The position numbers were made by a program, and so were the translations under genes. The notes under the pieces are model-generated. The model did no database searches. It was given only the letters and a program-made list of their open reading frames with translations, and was not told where the DNA came from. Shown piece after piece: positions 25,520-33,174 of a DNA stretch of 37,989 nucleotides. Location: the NCBI GenBank assembly GCA_001914695.1, contig MNCZ01000082.1:1-37989 (forward strand), in the 5' to 3' direction. Source of the stretch: Gammaproteobacteria bacterium 13_2_20CM_66_19. Lineage in GTDB: Bacteria; Pseudomonadota; Gammaproteobacteria; Steroidobacterales; Steroidobacteraceae. The first letter of the stretch is position 1. Every line of letters begins with the position of its first letter.

Positions 25520-27175
25520 ATGTACCAGTACGACGCGCTGGATCAGGCGTTCGTCGATCGGCGGGTCGCGGAATTCCGCGACCAGATGCGGCGCCATCTC
25601 GCCGGGGAGCTCTCGGAGGACGAGTTCCGCCCGCTGCGGCTGCGCAACGGGCTGTACGTCCAGCGCCACGCTCCGATGCTGCGCATCGCGATCCCCTATG
25701 GACTCCTCGCCGCGCGCCAGTTAGCTAAGCTCGCCGACATCGCGCGCCGCTACGACCGTGGGTTCGGCCACTTTACAACGCGGCAGAACCTGCAGCTCAA
25801 CTGGCCGAAGCTCGCCGACGTGCCCGACATCCTCGCCGAGCTCGCCACCGTGCAGATGCACGCGATCCAGACGAGCGGCAACTGCGTGCGCAACGTCACC
25901 GCCGACCACCTGGCCGGCATCGCCCCCGACGAGGTCGATGATCCCCGTCCCTACTGCGAGATCATCCGCCAGTGGGCCACGCTCCACCCCGAGTTCACCT
26001 ACCTGCCGCGCAAGTTCAAGATCGCGGTGACCGGCTCGCCCGAGGACCGTGCCGCCTCCGAGGTGCACGACATCGGGCTGCACCTGAGGCGCGACGCCGC
26101 GGGCAGCATCGGCTTCACCGTGCTGGTGGGCGGGGGCCTCGGGCGGACTCCCATCATCGGGCAGGTGATCCGGGACTTCCTGCCGCTTCCCGGTCTGCTC
26201 TCGTATCTGGAAGCGATCCTGCGCGTCTACAACCGTCACGGCCGGCGCGACAACCTCAACAAGGCGCGCATCAAGATCCTCGTCAAGTCGCTCGGCATCG
26301 AGCGCTTCCGCGAGCAGGTCGAGGCGGAGTGGCGGCTCTCGCGGGACTCGTCGCCGCTTCTGCCGGCCGCGGAAGTCGAGCGGGTGCGCGGCTTCTTCAG
26401 GCCGCAGCCCTACGAGGCCCTCGAGGACTTCGATGCCACGAGCGGCCGCGAGCCGCGCTTCAAAGCCTGGTATCGCTATAACACCCGCGCTCACCGCGTC
26501 CCCGGCTATCGCGCCGTGTTCGTGGCGCTCAAGGCGCACGGGCACAACCCGGGCGACATGAGCTCGGACCAGATGGATGCGGTCGCCTCGCTCGCCGAGC
26601 GCGTGAGCTTCGGCTTGATCCGCACGACCCACAACCAGAACCTGCTGCTCGGGGACGTGCGGCAGCAGGATCTGTATGAGGCATGGCTCGAGCTCGAGCG
26701 GCTCGGGCTCGCCATGCCCAACATCGGCACGCTCACCGACATGATCGCCTGCCCCGGGCTGGATTTCTGCTCGCTCGCGAACGCCGGCACGCTCGGCGTC
26801 GCCCGGCAGATCCAGGAGCGCTTCGACGATCTCGACTATCTCTACGACCTCGGCGACATCGAGATCAAGATGTCCGGCTGCATGAACGCCTGCGGCCATC
26901 ACCACGTCGGCCACATCGGCATCCTCGGCGTCGACAAGCGCGGCGAGGAGTGGTACCAGATCTCGCTCGGCGGCTCGGCCAACGGCTTCACCGCGCTCGG
27001 CGAGGTCATCGGCCCGTCGGTCCCGAAGAGCGAGGTCGCCTCGACCATCGAGCGCATCGTCGAGGCGTATCGGGCGCTGCGCGCCGACGGCGAGCGCTTC
27101 ATCGATACGCTGCGCCGCGTAGGTCTCGAGCCGTTCCGGGAGGGCGCCTATGCGACGCATCCTGCGGCGGCGTGA
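25520..27175 (+). CDS. cysI: Assimilatory sulfite (nitrite/sulfite) reductase hemoprotein
   Basis: Siroheme/[4Fe-4S] enzyme that reduces sulfite to sulfide with six electrons, in the cytoplasm. The 551-residue product has the duplicated ferredoxin-like half-domains: FGHFTTRQNLQLNWP (83-97) in the first, TTHNQNLLLGDV in the second. The four cluster/siroheme cysteines are C411 and C417 (CPGLDFC) and C454 and C458 (SGCMNACG). No flavoprotein (cysJ) is adjacent, as is usual for the form found with DUF934 proteins in pseudomonads and relatives. Family members may reduce nitrite too, but the cysB, cysH and cysG neighbours argue for sulfite. It overlaps the DUF934 gene by 26 bases. Confidence 0.93.
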   Translation: MYQYDALDQAFVDRRVAEFRDQMRRHLAGELSEDEFRPLRLRNGLYVQRHAPMLRIAIPYGLLAARQLAKLADIARRYDRGFGHFTTRQNLQLNWPKLADVPDILAELATVQMHAIQTSGNCVRNVTADHLAGIAPDEVDDPRPYCEIIRQWATLHPEFTYLPRKFKIAVTGSPEDRAASEVHDIGLHLRRDAAGSIGFTVLVGGGLGRTPIIGQVIRDFLPLPGLLSYLEAILRVYNRHGRRDNLNKARIKILVKSLGIERFREQVEAEWRLSRDSSPLLPAAEVERVRGFFRPQPYEALEDFDATSGREPRFKAWYRYNTRAHRVPGYRAVFVALKAHGHNPGDMSSDQMDAVASLAERVSFGLIRTTHNQNLLLGDVRQQDLYEAWLELERLGLAMPNIGTLTDMIACPGLDFCSLANAGTLGVARQIQERFDDLDYLYDLGDIEIKMSGCMNACGHHHVGHIGILGVDKRGEEWYQISLGGSANGFTALGEVIGPSVPKSEVASTIERIVEAYRALRADGERFIDTLRRVGLEPFREGAYATHPAAA

Positions 27176-27647
27176 GATCGTCGCGGACGACTGGCGCCAT
27201 CTCGGCGAGGGCGCCGAGGAAGGCAGCGCTCTCATCGTGCCGCTCGTCGAGCTGCGCAAGGACCCCGAGCGCTGGCGCCGGTGGCGCGGCCGCCTCGGCG
27301 TGCGCTTGAGCTCGGTGGATCCGGTGGAGGAGCTCGCAGCCGACCTGCCGCGCCTCGATCTGGTCGCGATCGAATTCCCCAGTCCCAGTGACGGTCGCGG
27401 CTACTCGGCCGCAAGGCTGCTGCGCGAGCGACTGGGATTCCGTGGCGAGCTGCGGGCGGTCGGCGCCGGGGTCCGTCAGGACCAGGTGTTCCTGCTCGCG
27501 CGCTGCGGCTTCGATGCGATCGAGCTCGCCGAGAACGAGGACCCCGACGCGGCCCGCCGGGCGCTCGATCGCTATGACGTCGCCTACCAGGGCGGCTCAC
27601 GCGAAGTGGCCCTTCGCAGGCAACGTTTCTCGTCCCGGCCCGGCTGA
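27150..27647 (+). CDS. DUF934 family protein, sulfite reductase partner
   Basis: Small cytoplasmic protein of 165 residues, typically encoded right after this type of CysI. The family core is clear: VAIEFPSPSDGRGYSAARLLRERLGF (in order, about 75-100), ELRAVGAGVRQDQVFLLARCGFDAIEL. The biochemical role is not established; electron transfer to or assembly of CysI has been suggested by association. ATG 27150 lies inside the 3' end of cysI (26-base overlap) after GGAGGG-like sequence, so translation is coupled. It converges on cysB. Confidence 0.88.
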   Translation: MRRILRRREIVADDWRHLGEGAEEGSALIVPLVELRKDPERWRRWRGRLGVRLSSVDPVEELAADLPRLDLVAIEFPSPSDGRGYSAARLLRERLGFRGELRAVGAGVRQDQVFLLARCGFDAIELAENEDPDAARRALDRYDVAYQGGSREVALRRQRFSSRPG

Positions 27648-27669
27648 AGAAGGCCTCTCGGCCTGAGCG

Positions 27670-27689
27670 GCCGCGCCGCAGGGCGCGGC
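27670..27689. terminator. Candidate bidirectional terminator between DUF934 gene and cysB
   Basis: GCCGCGCC (27670-27677) and GGCGCGGC (27682-27689) form a perfect 8-bp stem with a GCAG loop in the 53-base gap between two convergent genes. There is no clear T-tract on either side, so efficiency is uncertain. Confidence 0.5.
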
Positions 27690-27700
27690 GTGCGCACTGT

Positions 27701-28672
27701 CTAGCGCAGCGGCAGCGCGATGTCGGCGAAGAGCTGTGCGACCTCAGCGGCGGAGGCGGCACGGTGGGCGCGCTCGATGAGGCGCCGGTCGAGGTGGGGC
27801 GCGAGCAGCTGCGCGAAGTCGTACATGTACTTGCGCAGGAGTGTGCCGCGGCGAAAGCCGATCCAGGTCGTGTGCGCGGCGAACAGGTGCGAGGCGTCGA
27901 CCCCCGCGAGGTCCGGATCGTCCTCAGCGACCGCCATGTGCGCGACGATGCCCACACCGAGACCGAGCCGCACGTAGGTCTGGATCACGTCCGCGTCGCG
28001 TGCGGTGATCGCGATGTTGGGGGTCAGCGCCGCCTTGGCGAACGCCTCGTGAAGCGATGAGGGCCCGGTGAAGCTGAACGTATAGGTGATGAGCGGGTAG
28101 GCGGCGAGCGCCTTGAAGCTCAAGCGCGCGCCGTTGGCGAGCGCGTGCCCCCGGGGCACGATGACGGTGCGATACCAGCGATAGCAGGGCAGCAGCGTCA
28201 GCTCCGCAAACAGCGCCTCGGAGCCCGTCGCGATGGCGCAGTCGATCCGATCGCCCGCCACCATCTCCGCGATCTGCTCGGAGGTGCCCTGGTGGAGGTT
28301 CAGGCGCACCTGCGGATAGCGCTCGCGGAACTGGCGGATCACGTTGGGCAGCACGTAGCGCGCCTGGGTGTGGGTGGTGCCGATCGAGAGGCTTCCCTTC
28401 CCCTCGTCGCGCAGCTCCGTCGAGAGGTCGCGGATGCTCTGGGCCTCCTGCAGGATCTTCAGCGCCCGCTCGATCACCTGCTGCCCGGCGGGGGTGATGC
28501 GGGTGAGATTGCGCCCCTCGCGCACGAAGATCTGAAAGCCCAGCTCGTCCTCCAGGAGCTTGATCTGCTTGCTCACCCCCGGCTGCGAGGTGTGGAGTTT
28601 GTGCGCTGCGGCCGTGATATTGAGCCCGCTCTGGGCGACGGCCGCGAGGTAGCGCAACTGGTGGAGCTTCAT
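27701..28672 (-). CDS. cysB: LysR family sulfur regulator CysB
   Basis: Transcription activator of sulfate assimilation, responding to N-acetylserine or O-acetylserine in known members. The 323-residue product aligns along its whole length with CysB: MKLHQLRYLAAV, the winged helix with TSQPGVSKQIKLLEDELG, TTHTQARYVLPNVI, LPCYRWYR, YTFSFTGPSSL, DADVIQTYVRLGLGVGI, GFRRGTLLRKYMYDF and a C-terminus like that of E. coli CysB. It diverges from cysH with 121 bases between them. Conservation of the effector-site TTHTQ motif suggests the usual control. Confidence 0.95.
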   Translation of the reverse strand: MKLHQLRYLAAVAQSGLNITAAAHKLHTSQPGVSKQIKLLEDELGFQIFVREGRNLTRITPAGQQVIERALKILQEAQSIRDLSTELRDEGKGSLSIGTTHTQARYVLPNVIRQFRERYPQVRLNLHQGTSEQIAEMVAGDRIDCAIATGSEALFAELTLLPCYRWYRTVIVPRGHALANGARLSFKALAAYPLITYTFSFTGPSSLHEAFAKAALTPNIAITARDADVIQTYVRLGLGVGIVAHMAVAEDDPDLAGVDASHLFAAHTTWIGFRRGTLLRKYMYDFAQLLAPHLDRRLIERAHRAASAAEVAQLFADIALPLR

Positions 28673-28716
28673 GCGCTCCCAAGACTAACTCAACCGGCAC
28701 CTTTCTGTGACCGTTC

Positions 28717-28783
28717 CATAACCGGCGCGCAGCCCTAAAGAAGCAATCATTCGTTCAAGGAGGCGGCGCGGCCTCGTTATAGT
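28717..28783 (+). promoter_or_regulatory. cysH promoter with CATAACC upstream element
   Basis: CATAACC (28717-28723) lies exactly 54 bases before TATAGT (28778-28783), as at cysI. The -35-like TTCAAG (28754-28759) is weak, as expected for an activated promoter, with an 18-base spacer. Ten bases separate the -10 from the ATG and there is no Shine-Dalgarno sequence. It probably drives cysH through modC. Confidence 0.6.
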
Positions 28784-28793
28784 CGGCCCCACC

Positions 28794-29513
28794 ATGGCGG
28801 AGCTGACGGCGCTCGGGCTCGAACGGAAAGCGGCGGCGGTGCACGCGCAGCTCGCGGCCGCCCTCGCCCGCCACGGGCGCCTCGTGTACTCGAACAGCCT
28901 CGGCGCCGAGGCGATCGTGCTCACCGACATCATCGCGACGCAGCTGCCCGAGATCGACATGTTCAGCATCGATACCGGGCGGCTGTACGAGGAGACCCAT
29001 GAGCTGCTCGAGAAGCTGCAGCGCCGCTACCGGCGCGCGATCCGGGTGGTCTACCCGGACGCCGCGGCGCTCGAGCGGCTGGTCGCGCGCCAGGGCGTGA
29101 ACGGCTTCTATCACAGCCTCGAGGCACGCCTCGAATGCTGCCGCATCCGCAAGCTCGAGCCCTTCAAGCGCGCGATCGTCGGGTACGACGGCTGGATCAC
29201 CGGCCTGCGGCGCGAGCAGTCGGCCGCACGCGCTGCGGCCGAGGCCGTCGAGTGGGACGCCGAGCACGGCCTGTACAAGGTGAGCCCTCTGCTCGAGTGG
29301 ACCGAGGCCGAGGTGTGGCAGTACATCCGCGCGCGGCGGCTGCCGTACAATCCGCTGCACGATCGGCAGTTCCCCAGCATCGGCTGTGCGCCGTGCACGC
29401 GCGCGATTCAACCGGGCGAGAGCCGCCGCGCCGGCCGCTGGTGGTGGGAGCAACCGGAGACGCGTGAATGCGGTCTGCATCCGAGGGTGCCTCCCGCGGC
29501 CCTGCCCGCCTGA
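28794..29513 (+). CDS. cysH: [4Fe-4S] adenylyl-sulfate (APS/PAPS) reductase
   Basis: Reduces adenylyl sulfate to sulfite and AMP with thioredoxin. The 239-residue product has YSNSLGAEA (32-40, nucleotide loop), DTGRLYEETH (60-69), ECCRIRKLEP (114-123), IGCAPCTRAI (197-205) and the redox cysteine in RECGLHP (C226). C115/C116 and C198/C201 are the cluster pattern that separates APS reductases from E. coli-type PAPS reductases, so APS is the likelier substrate. First gene of the sulfur-molybdate operon; 14 bases to cysG. Confidence 0.94.
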   Translation: MAELTALGLERKAAAVHAQLAAALARHGRLVYSNSLGAEAIVLTDIIATQLPEIDMFSIDTGRLYEETHELLEKLQRRYRRAIRVVYPDAAALERLVARQGVNGFYHSLEARLECCRIRKLEPFKRAIVGYDGWITGLRREQSAARAAAEAVEWDAEHGLYKVSPLLEWTEAEVWQYIRARRLPYNPLHDRQFPSIGCAPCTRAIQPGESRRAGRWWWEQPETRECGLHPRVPPAALPA

Positions 29514-29527
29514 GCGCGGCGGCCGCC

Positions 29528-30946
29528 ATGGATTACCTGCCGGTCTTTCTGCGCCTCGATGGCCATCCCGTCGTGGTGGTGGGCGGCGGGACGGTTGCGC
29601 TGCGCAAGGCGGCGTGGCTCCGCAGGGCGGGCGCCCGCGTGACGGTCGTGGCGCCGGGCGTGCACGCGGAGCTCGCGCAGCAGGCCGCGCGTGGCGAGCT
29701 GCGGCAAATTGCCGAAGAGTTCACGCCCGAGCATCTCGCGGGCGCCGTCGCCGTCGTCGCCGCCACGGCGGATCGCGCGACGAACGCGCGGGTCGCAGCC
29801 AGCGCGCGCGAGCGGGGCGTGCCGGTCAACGTCGTCGATGACGCCGAGCTCTCGACCTTCATCTTTCCGGCGATCGTCGATCGCTCGCCGCTCGTCGTCG
29901 CGGTGAGCTCGGCCGGACATGCGCCGGTGCTCGCGCGGCGCGTGCGCGAGCAGATCGAGGCGCTGCTTCCCGAGCGTCTCGGCGCGCTCGCGCGCTTCAT
30001 GGGCGCGCGCCGCAGCAGCGTGCAGCGCGCGCTCGGCGCCTTCGCCCGTCGTGGCTTCTGGGAACGCGTCGCCTCGGGTCCCGTCGCCACGCAGCTGCTG
30101 CGCGGGGACGCCGCGCAGGCGGAGCGGGCGCTGGGGCGGGAGCTGCTCGCCGCGCAGCTCCCCGTCGGCGCCGTCGCAAGGCTGGGCGAGGTATACCTGA
30201 TCGGCGCCGGCCCGGGCGATCCCGACCTGCTCACGCTCCGCGCCCTGCAGCTGCTGCAGCGTGCCGACGTGATTCTCTACGACCGGCTGGTGAGCGAGGC
30301 GGTGCTCGAGCGTGCGCGACGCGACGCGGAGCGCATCTTCGTCGGCAAGGAGTCCGGGGGCGAGGATCCGCAGCAGCGCATCCACGAGCTGCTGTTGCGC
30401 CTCGCCCGCGAGGGCAAGCGCGTGGCGCGCTTGAAGGGCGGCGACCCGCTCGTCTTCGGACGCGGCGGGGAAGAGATCGAGGTGCTGGCGATGCACGGCA
30501 TCCCCTGCACCGTGGTGCCCGGGATCACCGCGGCGCTCGGCGCGGCCGCCGCCGCGGAGCTGCCGCTCACCCATCGCGGGCTGGCGAGCAGTGTCACGCT
30601 CATCGCCGGGCGCTTGAGCGACGGCGCCCTGCCCGACTGGCGCTTTCTCGCGAACCCGCAGCACACCGTGGTCGTCTACATGGGTGTGGCTCAGCTACCG
30701 GACATCGTGGCGAGACTCGAAGCCGCGGGAGCCGCCGCGGGGCATCCCGCAGCCATCATCGAGCGGGCGACACTGCCCGGGCAGCGGATCCTGCGCGGCA
30801 CGCTCTCGAACATCGTCGCGCTCGCGCAGGCGTACCGGATCGAGCCGCCCTCGATTCTGATACTCGGCGACGTGGCGGCCTTCGCCGCCACCGAGGCGGG
30901 AGCCGCACCGCTCCCCCGGGCGGGCGCGCCCGGAGTCCCGGCGTGA
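29528..30946 (+). CDS. cysG: Siroheme synthase (multifunctional)
   Basis: Makes siroheme from uroporphyrinogen III: two methylations, NAD-dependent oxidation and iron insertion. Siroheme is the cofactor of the sulfite reductase encoded nearby. From ATG 29528 the product has 472 residues. The N-terminal dehydrogenase/ferrochelatase part has VVGGGTVALRK (18-28), D104 in NVVDDAELSTF and S128 in AVSSAGHAPVLAR; these numbers match the residues described for enterobacterial CysG. The C-terminal methyltransferase has GAGPGDPDLLTLRAL, RLKGGDPLVFGRGGEE and VPGITAALG. Longer frames upstream add residues from the cysH end. Confidence 0.95.
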   Translation: MDYLPVFLRLDGHPVVVVGGGTVALRKAAWLRRAGARVTVVAPGVHAELAQQAARGELRQIAEEFTPEHLAGAVAVVAATADRATNARVAASARERGVPVNVVDDAELSTFIFPAIVDRSPLVVAVSSAGHAPVLARRVREQIEALLPERLGALARFMGARRSSVQRALGAFARRGFWERVASGPVATQLLRGDAAQAERALGRELLAAQLPVGAVARLGEVYLIGAGPGDPDLLTLRALQLLQRADVILYDRLVSEAVLERARRDAERIFVGKESGGEDPQQRIHELLLRLAREGKRVARLKGGDPLVFGRGGEEIEVLAMHGIPCTVVPGITAALGAAAAAELPLTHRGLASSVTLIAGRLSDGALPDWRFLANPQHTVVVYMGVAQLPDIVARLEAAGAAAGHPAAIIERATLPGQRILRGTLSNIVALAQAYRIEPPSILILGDVAAFAATEAGAAPLPRAGAPGVPA

Positions 30947-31998
30947 GCGCGCAGCGCGCCCCGGCCGGCGGCGCCGTCAGCGGCTTCGTCGGCGCGGTCG
31001 GCAACACGCCCCTCATTCTGCTCAAGCGGGTGAGCGAGGAGACCGGCTGTCAGATCCTCGGCAAGGCCGAGTTCATGAATCCCGGCGGCTCGGTCAAGGA
31101 CCGCGCCGCGAGCGCGATCGTTCTCGAGGCCGAGCGGCAGGGTGCGCTCCCACCGGGAGGCACGGTGGTCGAGGGGACCGCGGGCAATACCGGCATCGGC
31201 CTCGCTCACGTCTGCAATGCGCGCGGCTACCGCTGCGTCATCGTCATGCCCGACAACCAGTCGCCGGAGAAGTACGCGCTGCTCGCGATGCTCGGTGCCG
31301 AGGTCCATCAGGTACCGGTGGTTCCCTACAGCAATCCCAACCAGTACCAGCACGTCGCGAAGCGGCTCGCCGCCTCGCTCCCCAACGCCATCTGGTCCAA
31401 CCAGTTCGACAACACCGCAAACCGCGACGCCCACGCGCGCACCACGGGACCCGAGATCTGGGAGCAGACCAACGGGCGCATCGATGCCTTCGTCGCCGCC
31501 TCCGGCACCGGCGGCACCTTCGCAGGGGTCGCGGAGTACCTGAAGTCGCGGCGGCGCGCGGTGCGCTGCGTGCTCGCCGACCCGCCGGGGAGCAGTCTCT
31601 ATGAGTACGTGCGCAGCGGCACCCCCAAGGCCACCGGCAGCGGCTCGATCACCGAGGGGATCGGCGTCGGTCGCGTCACGAAGAATCTCGAGGGTGCGCC
31701 GATCGATGAGGCCGTGCACATCGAGGACGCCGAGACGGTGCGGCACGTCTACCGGCTGCTGTACGAGGAGGGCTTGTTCCTCGGCAGCACCAGCGGAATC
31801 AACGTCGCCGCCGCGGTCGAGGTGGCCGGCTCGCTCGGGCCTGGGCACACCATCGTGACCGTGCTCTGCGACGGCGGGGCCAGGTACCAGTCGCGCCTCT
31901 TCAATCGCGAGTGGCTCGAGCGAAAAGGCCTCGCCGCACACGTGCCCCGCCCGCCCGAGCATCCCCCCGTTACGCTCGAGGCGGGTCTGGTCGCCTGA
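30943..31998 (+). CDS. cysK: Cysteine synthase
   Basis: PLP enzyme that makes cysteine from O-acetylserine and sulfide, finishing the pathway encoded around it. The 351-residue product has VGNTPLILL (19-27), the cofactor lysine K52 in NPGGSVKDR, the substrate loop EGTAGNTGIGLA, phosphate-binding ASGTGGTFAGV and SGINVAAAVE. EGTAGNTG in place of EGTSGNTG and a longer C-terminus put it in the longer CysK-like subgroup. Some members of that subgroup act as cystathionine synthases or cysteine desulfhydrases, so the direction of the reaction is inferred from context. GTG start overlaps the cysG stop (GTGA). Confidence 0.9.
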   Translation: MSAQRAPAGGAVSGFVGAVGNTPLILLKRVSEETGCQILGKAEFMNPGGSVKDRAASAIVLEAERQGALPPGGTVVEGTAGNTGIGLAHVCNARGYRCVIVMPDNQSPEKYALLAMLGAEVHQVPVVPYSNPNQYQHVAKRLAASLPNAIWSNQFDNTANRDAHARTTGPEIWEQTNGRIDAFVAASGTGGTFAGVAEYLKSRRRAVRCVLADPPGSSLYEYVRSGTPKATGSGSITEGIGVGRVTKNLEGAPIDEAVHIEDAETVRHVYRLLYEEGLFLGSTSGINVAAAVEVAGSLGPGHTIVTVLCDGGARYQSRLFNREWLERKGLAAHVPRPPEHPPVTLEAGLVA

Positions 31999-32019
31999 GC
32001 CCGGATACGGGGGGAGCAC

Positions 32020-32478
32020 ATGGCGGTCTCACCCGACGTCCCGTGGCTGGTCGCGGTCGGCTCCTTCGCCCAGCTGGTCGACGGCTGCGTAGGCATGGGC
32101 TACGGCATCTCCGCGAGCTCGATCCTCGCGACGCTCGGCGTGCCTCCGGCCATCACCAGCGCCACCGTGCACGCCGCGGAGACGGTCACCGCGGGCGTCG
32201 CGAGCGCCTCCCACGCCCGGTTCCGCAACATCGATCGCCGGATATTCTTCTCGCTCCTGCTCCCGGGAGTCCTCGGCGGAATGCTCGGAGCGACACTGCT
32301 CGCCCACGTGCCGGCGCACACGGTCCGACCGTTCGTGTGGGCGTACCTGCTCGCCACCTCGCTCCTGGTGCTCGCCCGCGTGATCCTGAAGCGCAGCCCG
32401 CTGCGCGCCGCGACCACCGCCGTCGGAGTGATCGTGTTCGTGCTCGGCGCCGCCGGGTTGTTTGTAACGCTCGGCTGA
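32020..32478 (+). CDS. Half-length TSUP (TauE/SafE) membrane protein
   Basis: Member of the sulfite/organosulfonate exporter family, which moves sulfur-containing anions across the inner membrane. The N-terminal family signature is clear: FAQLVDGCVGMGYGIS, SATVHAAETVTAGVAS, HARFRNIDRRIFFSLLLPGVLGG. However, the product has only 152 residues and about four membrane helices, where full members have about 250 residues in two repeated halves. The reading frame ends with a normal stop 6 bases before modB, and no remnant of the second half follows. It is either a decayed exporter or a natural half-size unit that would dimerise. ATG start, 21 bases after cysK. Confidence 0.8.
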   Translation: MAVSPDVPWLVAVGSFAQLVDGCVGMGYGISASSILATLGVPPAITSATVHAAETVTAGVASASHARFRNIDRRIFFSLLLPGVLGGMLGATLLAHVPAHTVRPFVWAYLLATSLLVLARVILKRSPLRAATTAVGVIVFVLGAAGLFVTLG

Positions 32479-32484
32479 GCGACC

Positions 32485-33171
32485 GTGCCAAGCTCCGCCG
32501 AGCTCGATGCCCTGCGCCTGAGTCTCGAAGTCGCCCTGCGCAGCGTCGCCTTCAGCCTGCCGTTCGCGGTGCTCATCGCCTGGCTCCTCACCCGCGCGCG
32601 CTTTCCAGGACGCATGCTGTTCGATGCGTTCGTGCATCTGCCGCTCGTGCTGCCCCCGGTGGCCGTGGGCTACGTGCTGCTGATCCTCTTTGGAGTGCGC
32701 GGCCCGATCGGCGGCTGGCTGCGGGCTCATTTCGGCATCGAGCTCGCGTTCACGACCGCGGGTGCCGCGCTCGCCACCGCCGTCATGACCTTCCCGCTGC
32801 TCGTGCGGGCGATCCGCCTCTCACTGGAGAACGTCGATCGGGGACTGGAAGAGGCGGCGCGCACGCTCGGCGCCTCTGCGCTCGATCGCTTCGTCTCCAT
32901 CACGCTGCCGCTGATGCTGCCCGGGATCCTCGCGGGCGCGGTCACGGCGTTCTCGGCGGGCCTCGGGGAATTCGGCGCCGTCATCACCTTCGCGTCCAAC
33001 GTGCCGGGGGTGACGCGCACGCTGCCCTTGGCTCTTTACACGGCGATGCAATCCCCGACGGGCGATGCGCTCGCGCTGCGGCTCGCGCTGCTGTCGTTCG
33101 CGCTCGGCCTCGCCGGACTCCTCGCCGCGGAGCTCCTGGTGCGCCGCGTGCGGCGGTTGCTGGGGCCATAA
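32485..33171 (+). CDS. modB: Molybdate-type ABC transporter permease
   Basis: Inner-membrane channel subunit for oxyanion uptake with ModC. The 228-residue product has about five hydrophobic helices. It carries the EAA motif that docks on the ATPase (EAARTLGASALDRFVSITLPLMLPGILAG in order), and the ModB-typical GLGEFGAVITFASNVPG. GTG start 6 bases after the TSUP stop and 3 bases before modC, so it is cotranscribed. The periplasmic binding protein modA, normally directly upstream, is absent; the half TSUP gene holds its place. Confidence 0.92.
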   Translation: MPSSAELDALRLSLEVALRSVAFSLPFAVLIAWLLTRARFPGRMLFDAFVHLPLVLPPVAVGYVLLILFGVRGPIGGWLRAHFGIELAFTTAGAALATAVMTFPLLVRAIRLSLENVDRGLEEAARTLGASALDRFVSITLPLMLPGILAGAVTAFSAGLGEFGAVITFASNVPGVTRTLPLALYTAMQSPTGDALALRLALLSFALGLAGLLAAELLVRRVRRLLGP

Positions 33172-33174
33172 CCG

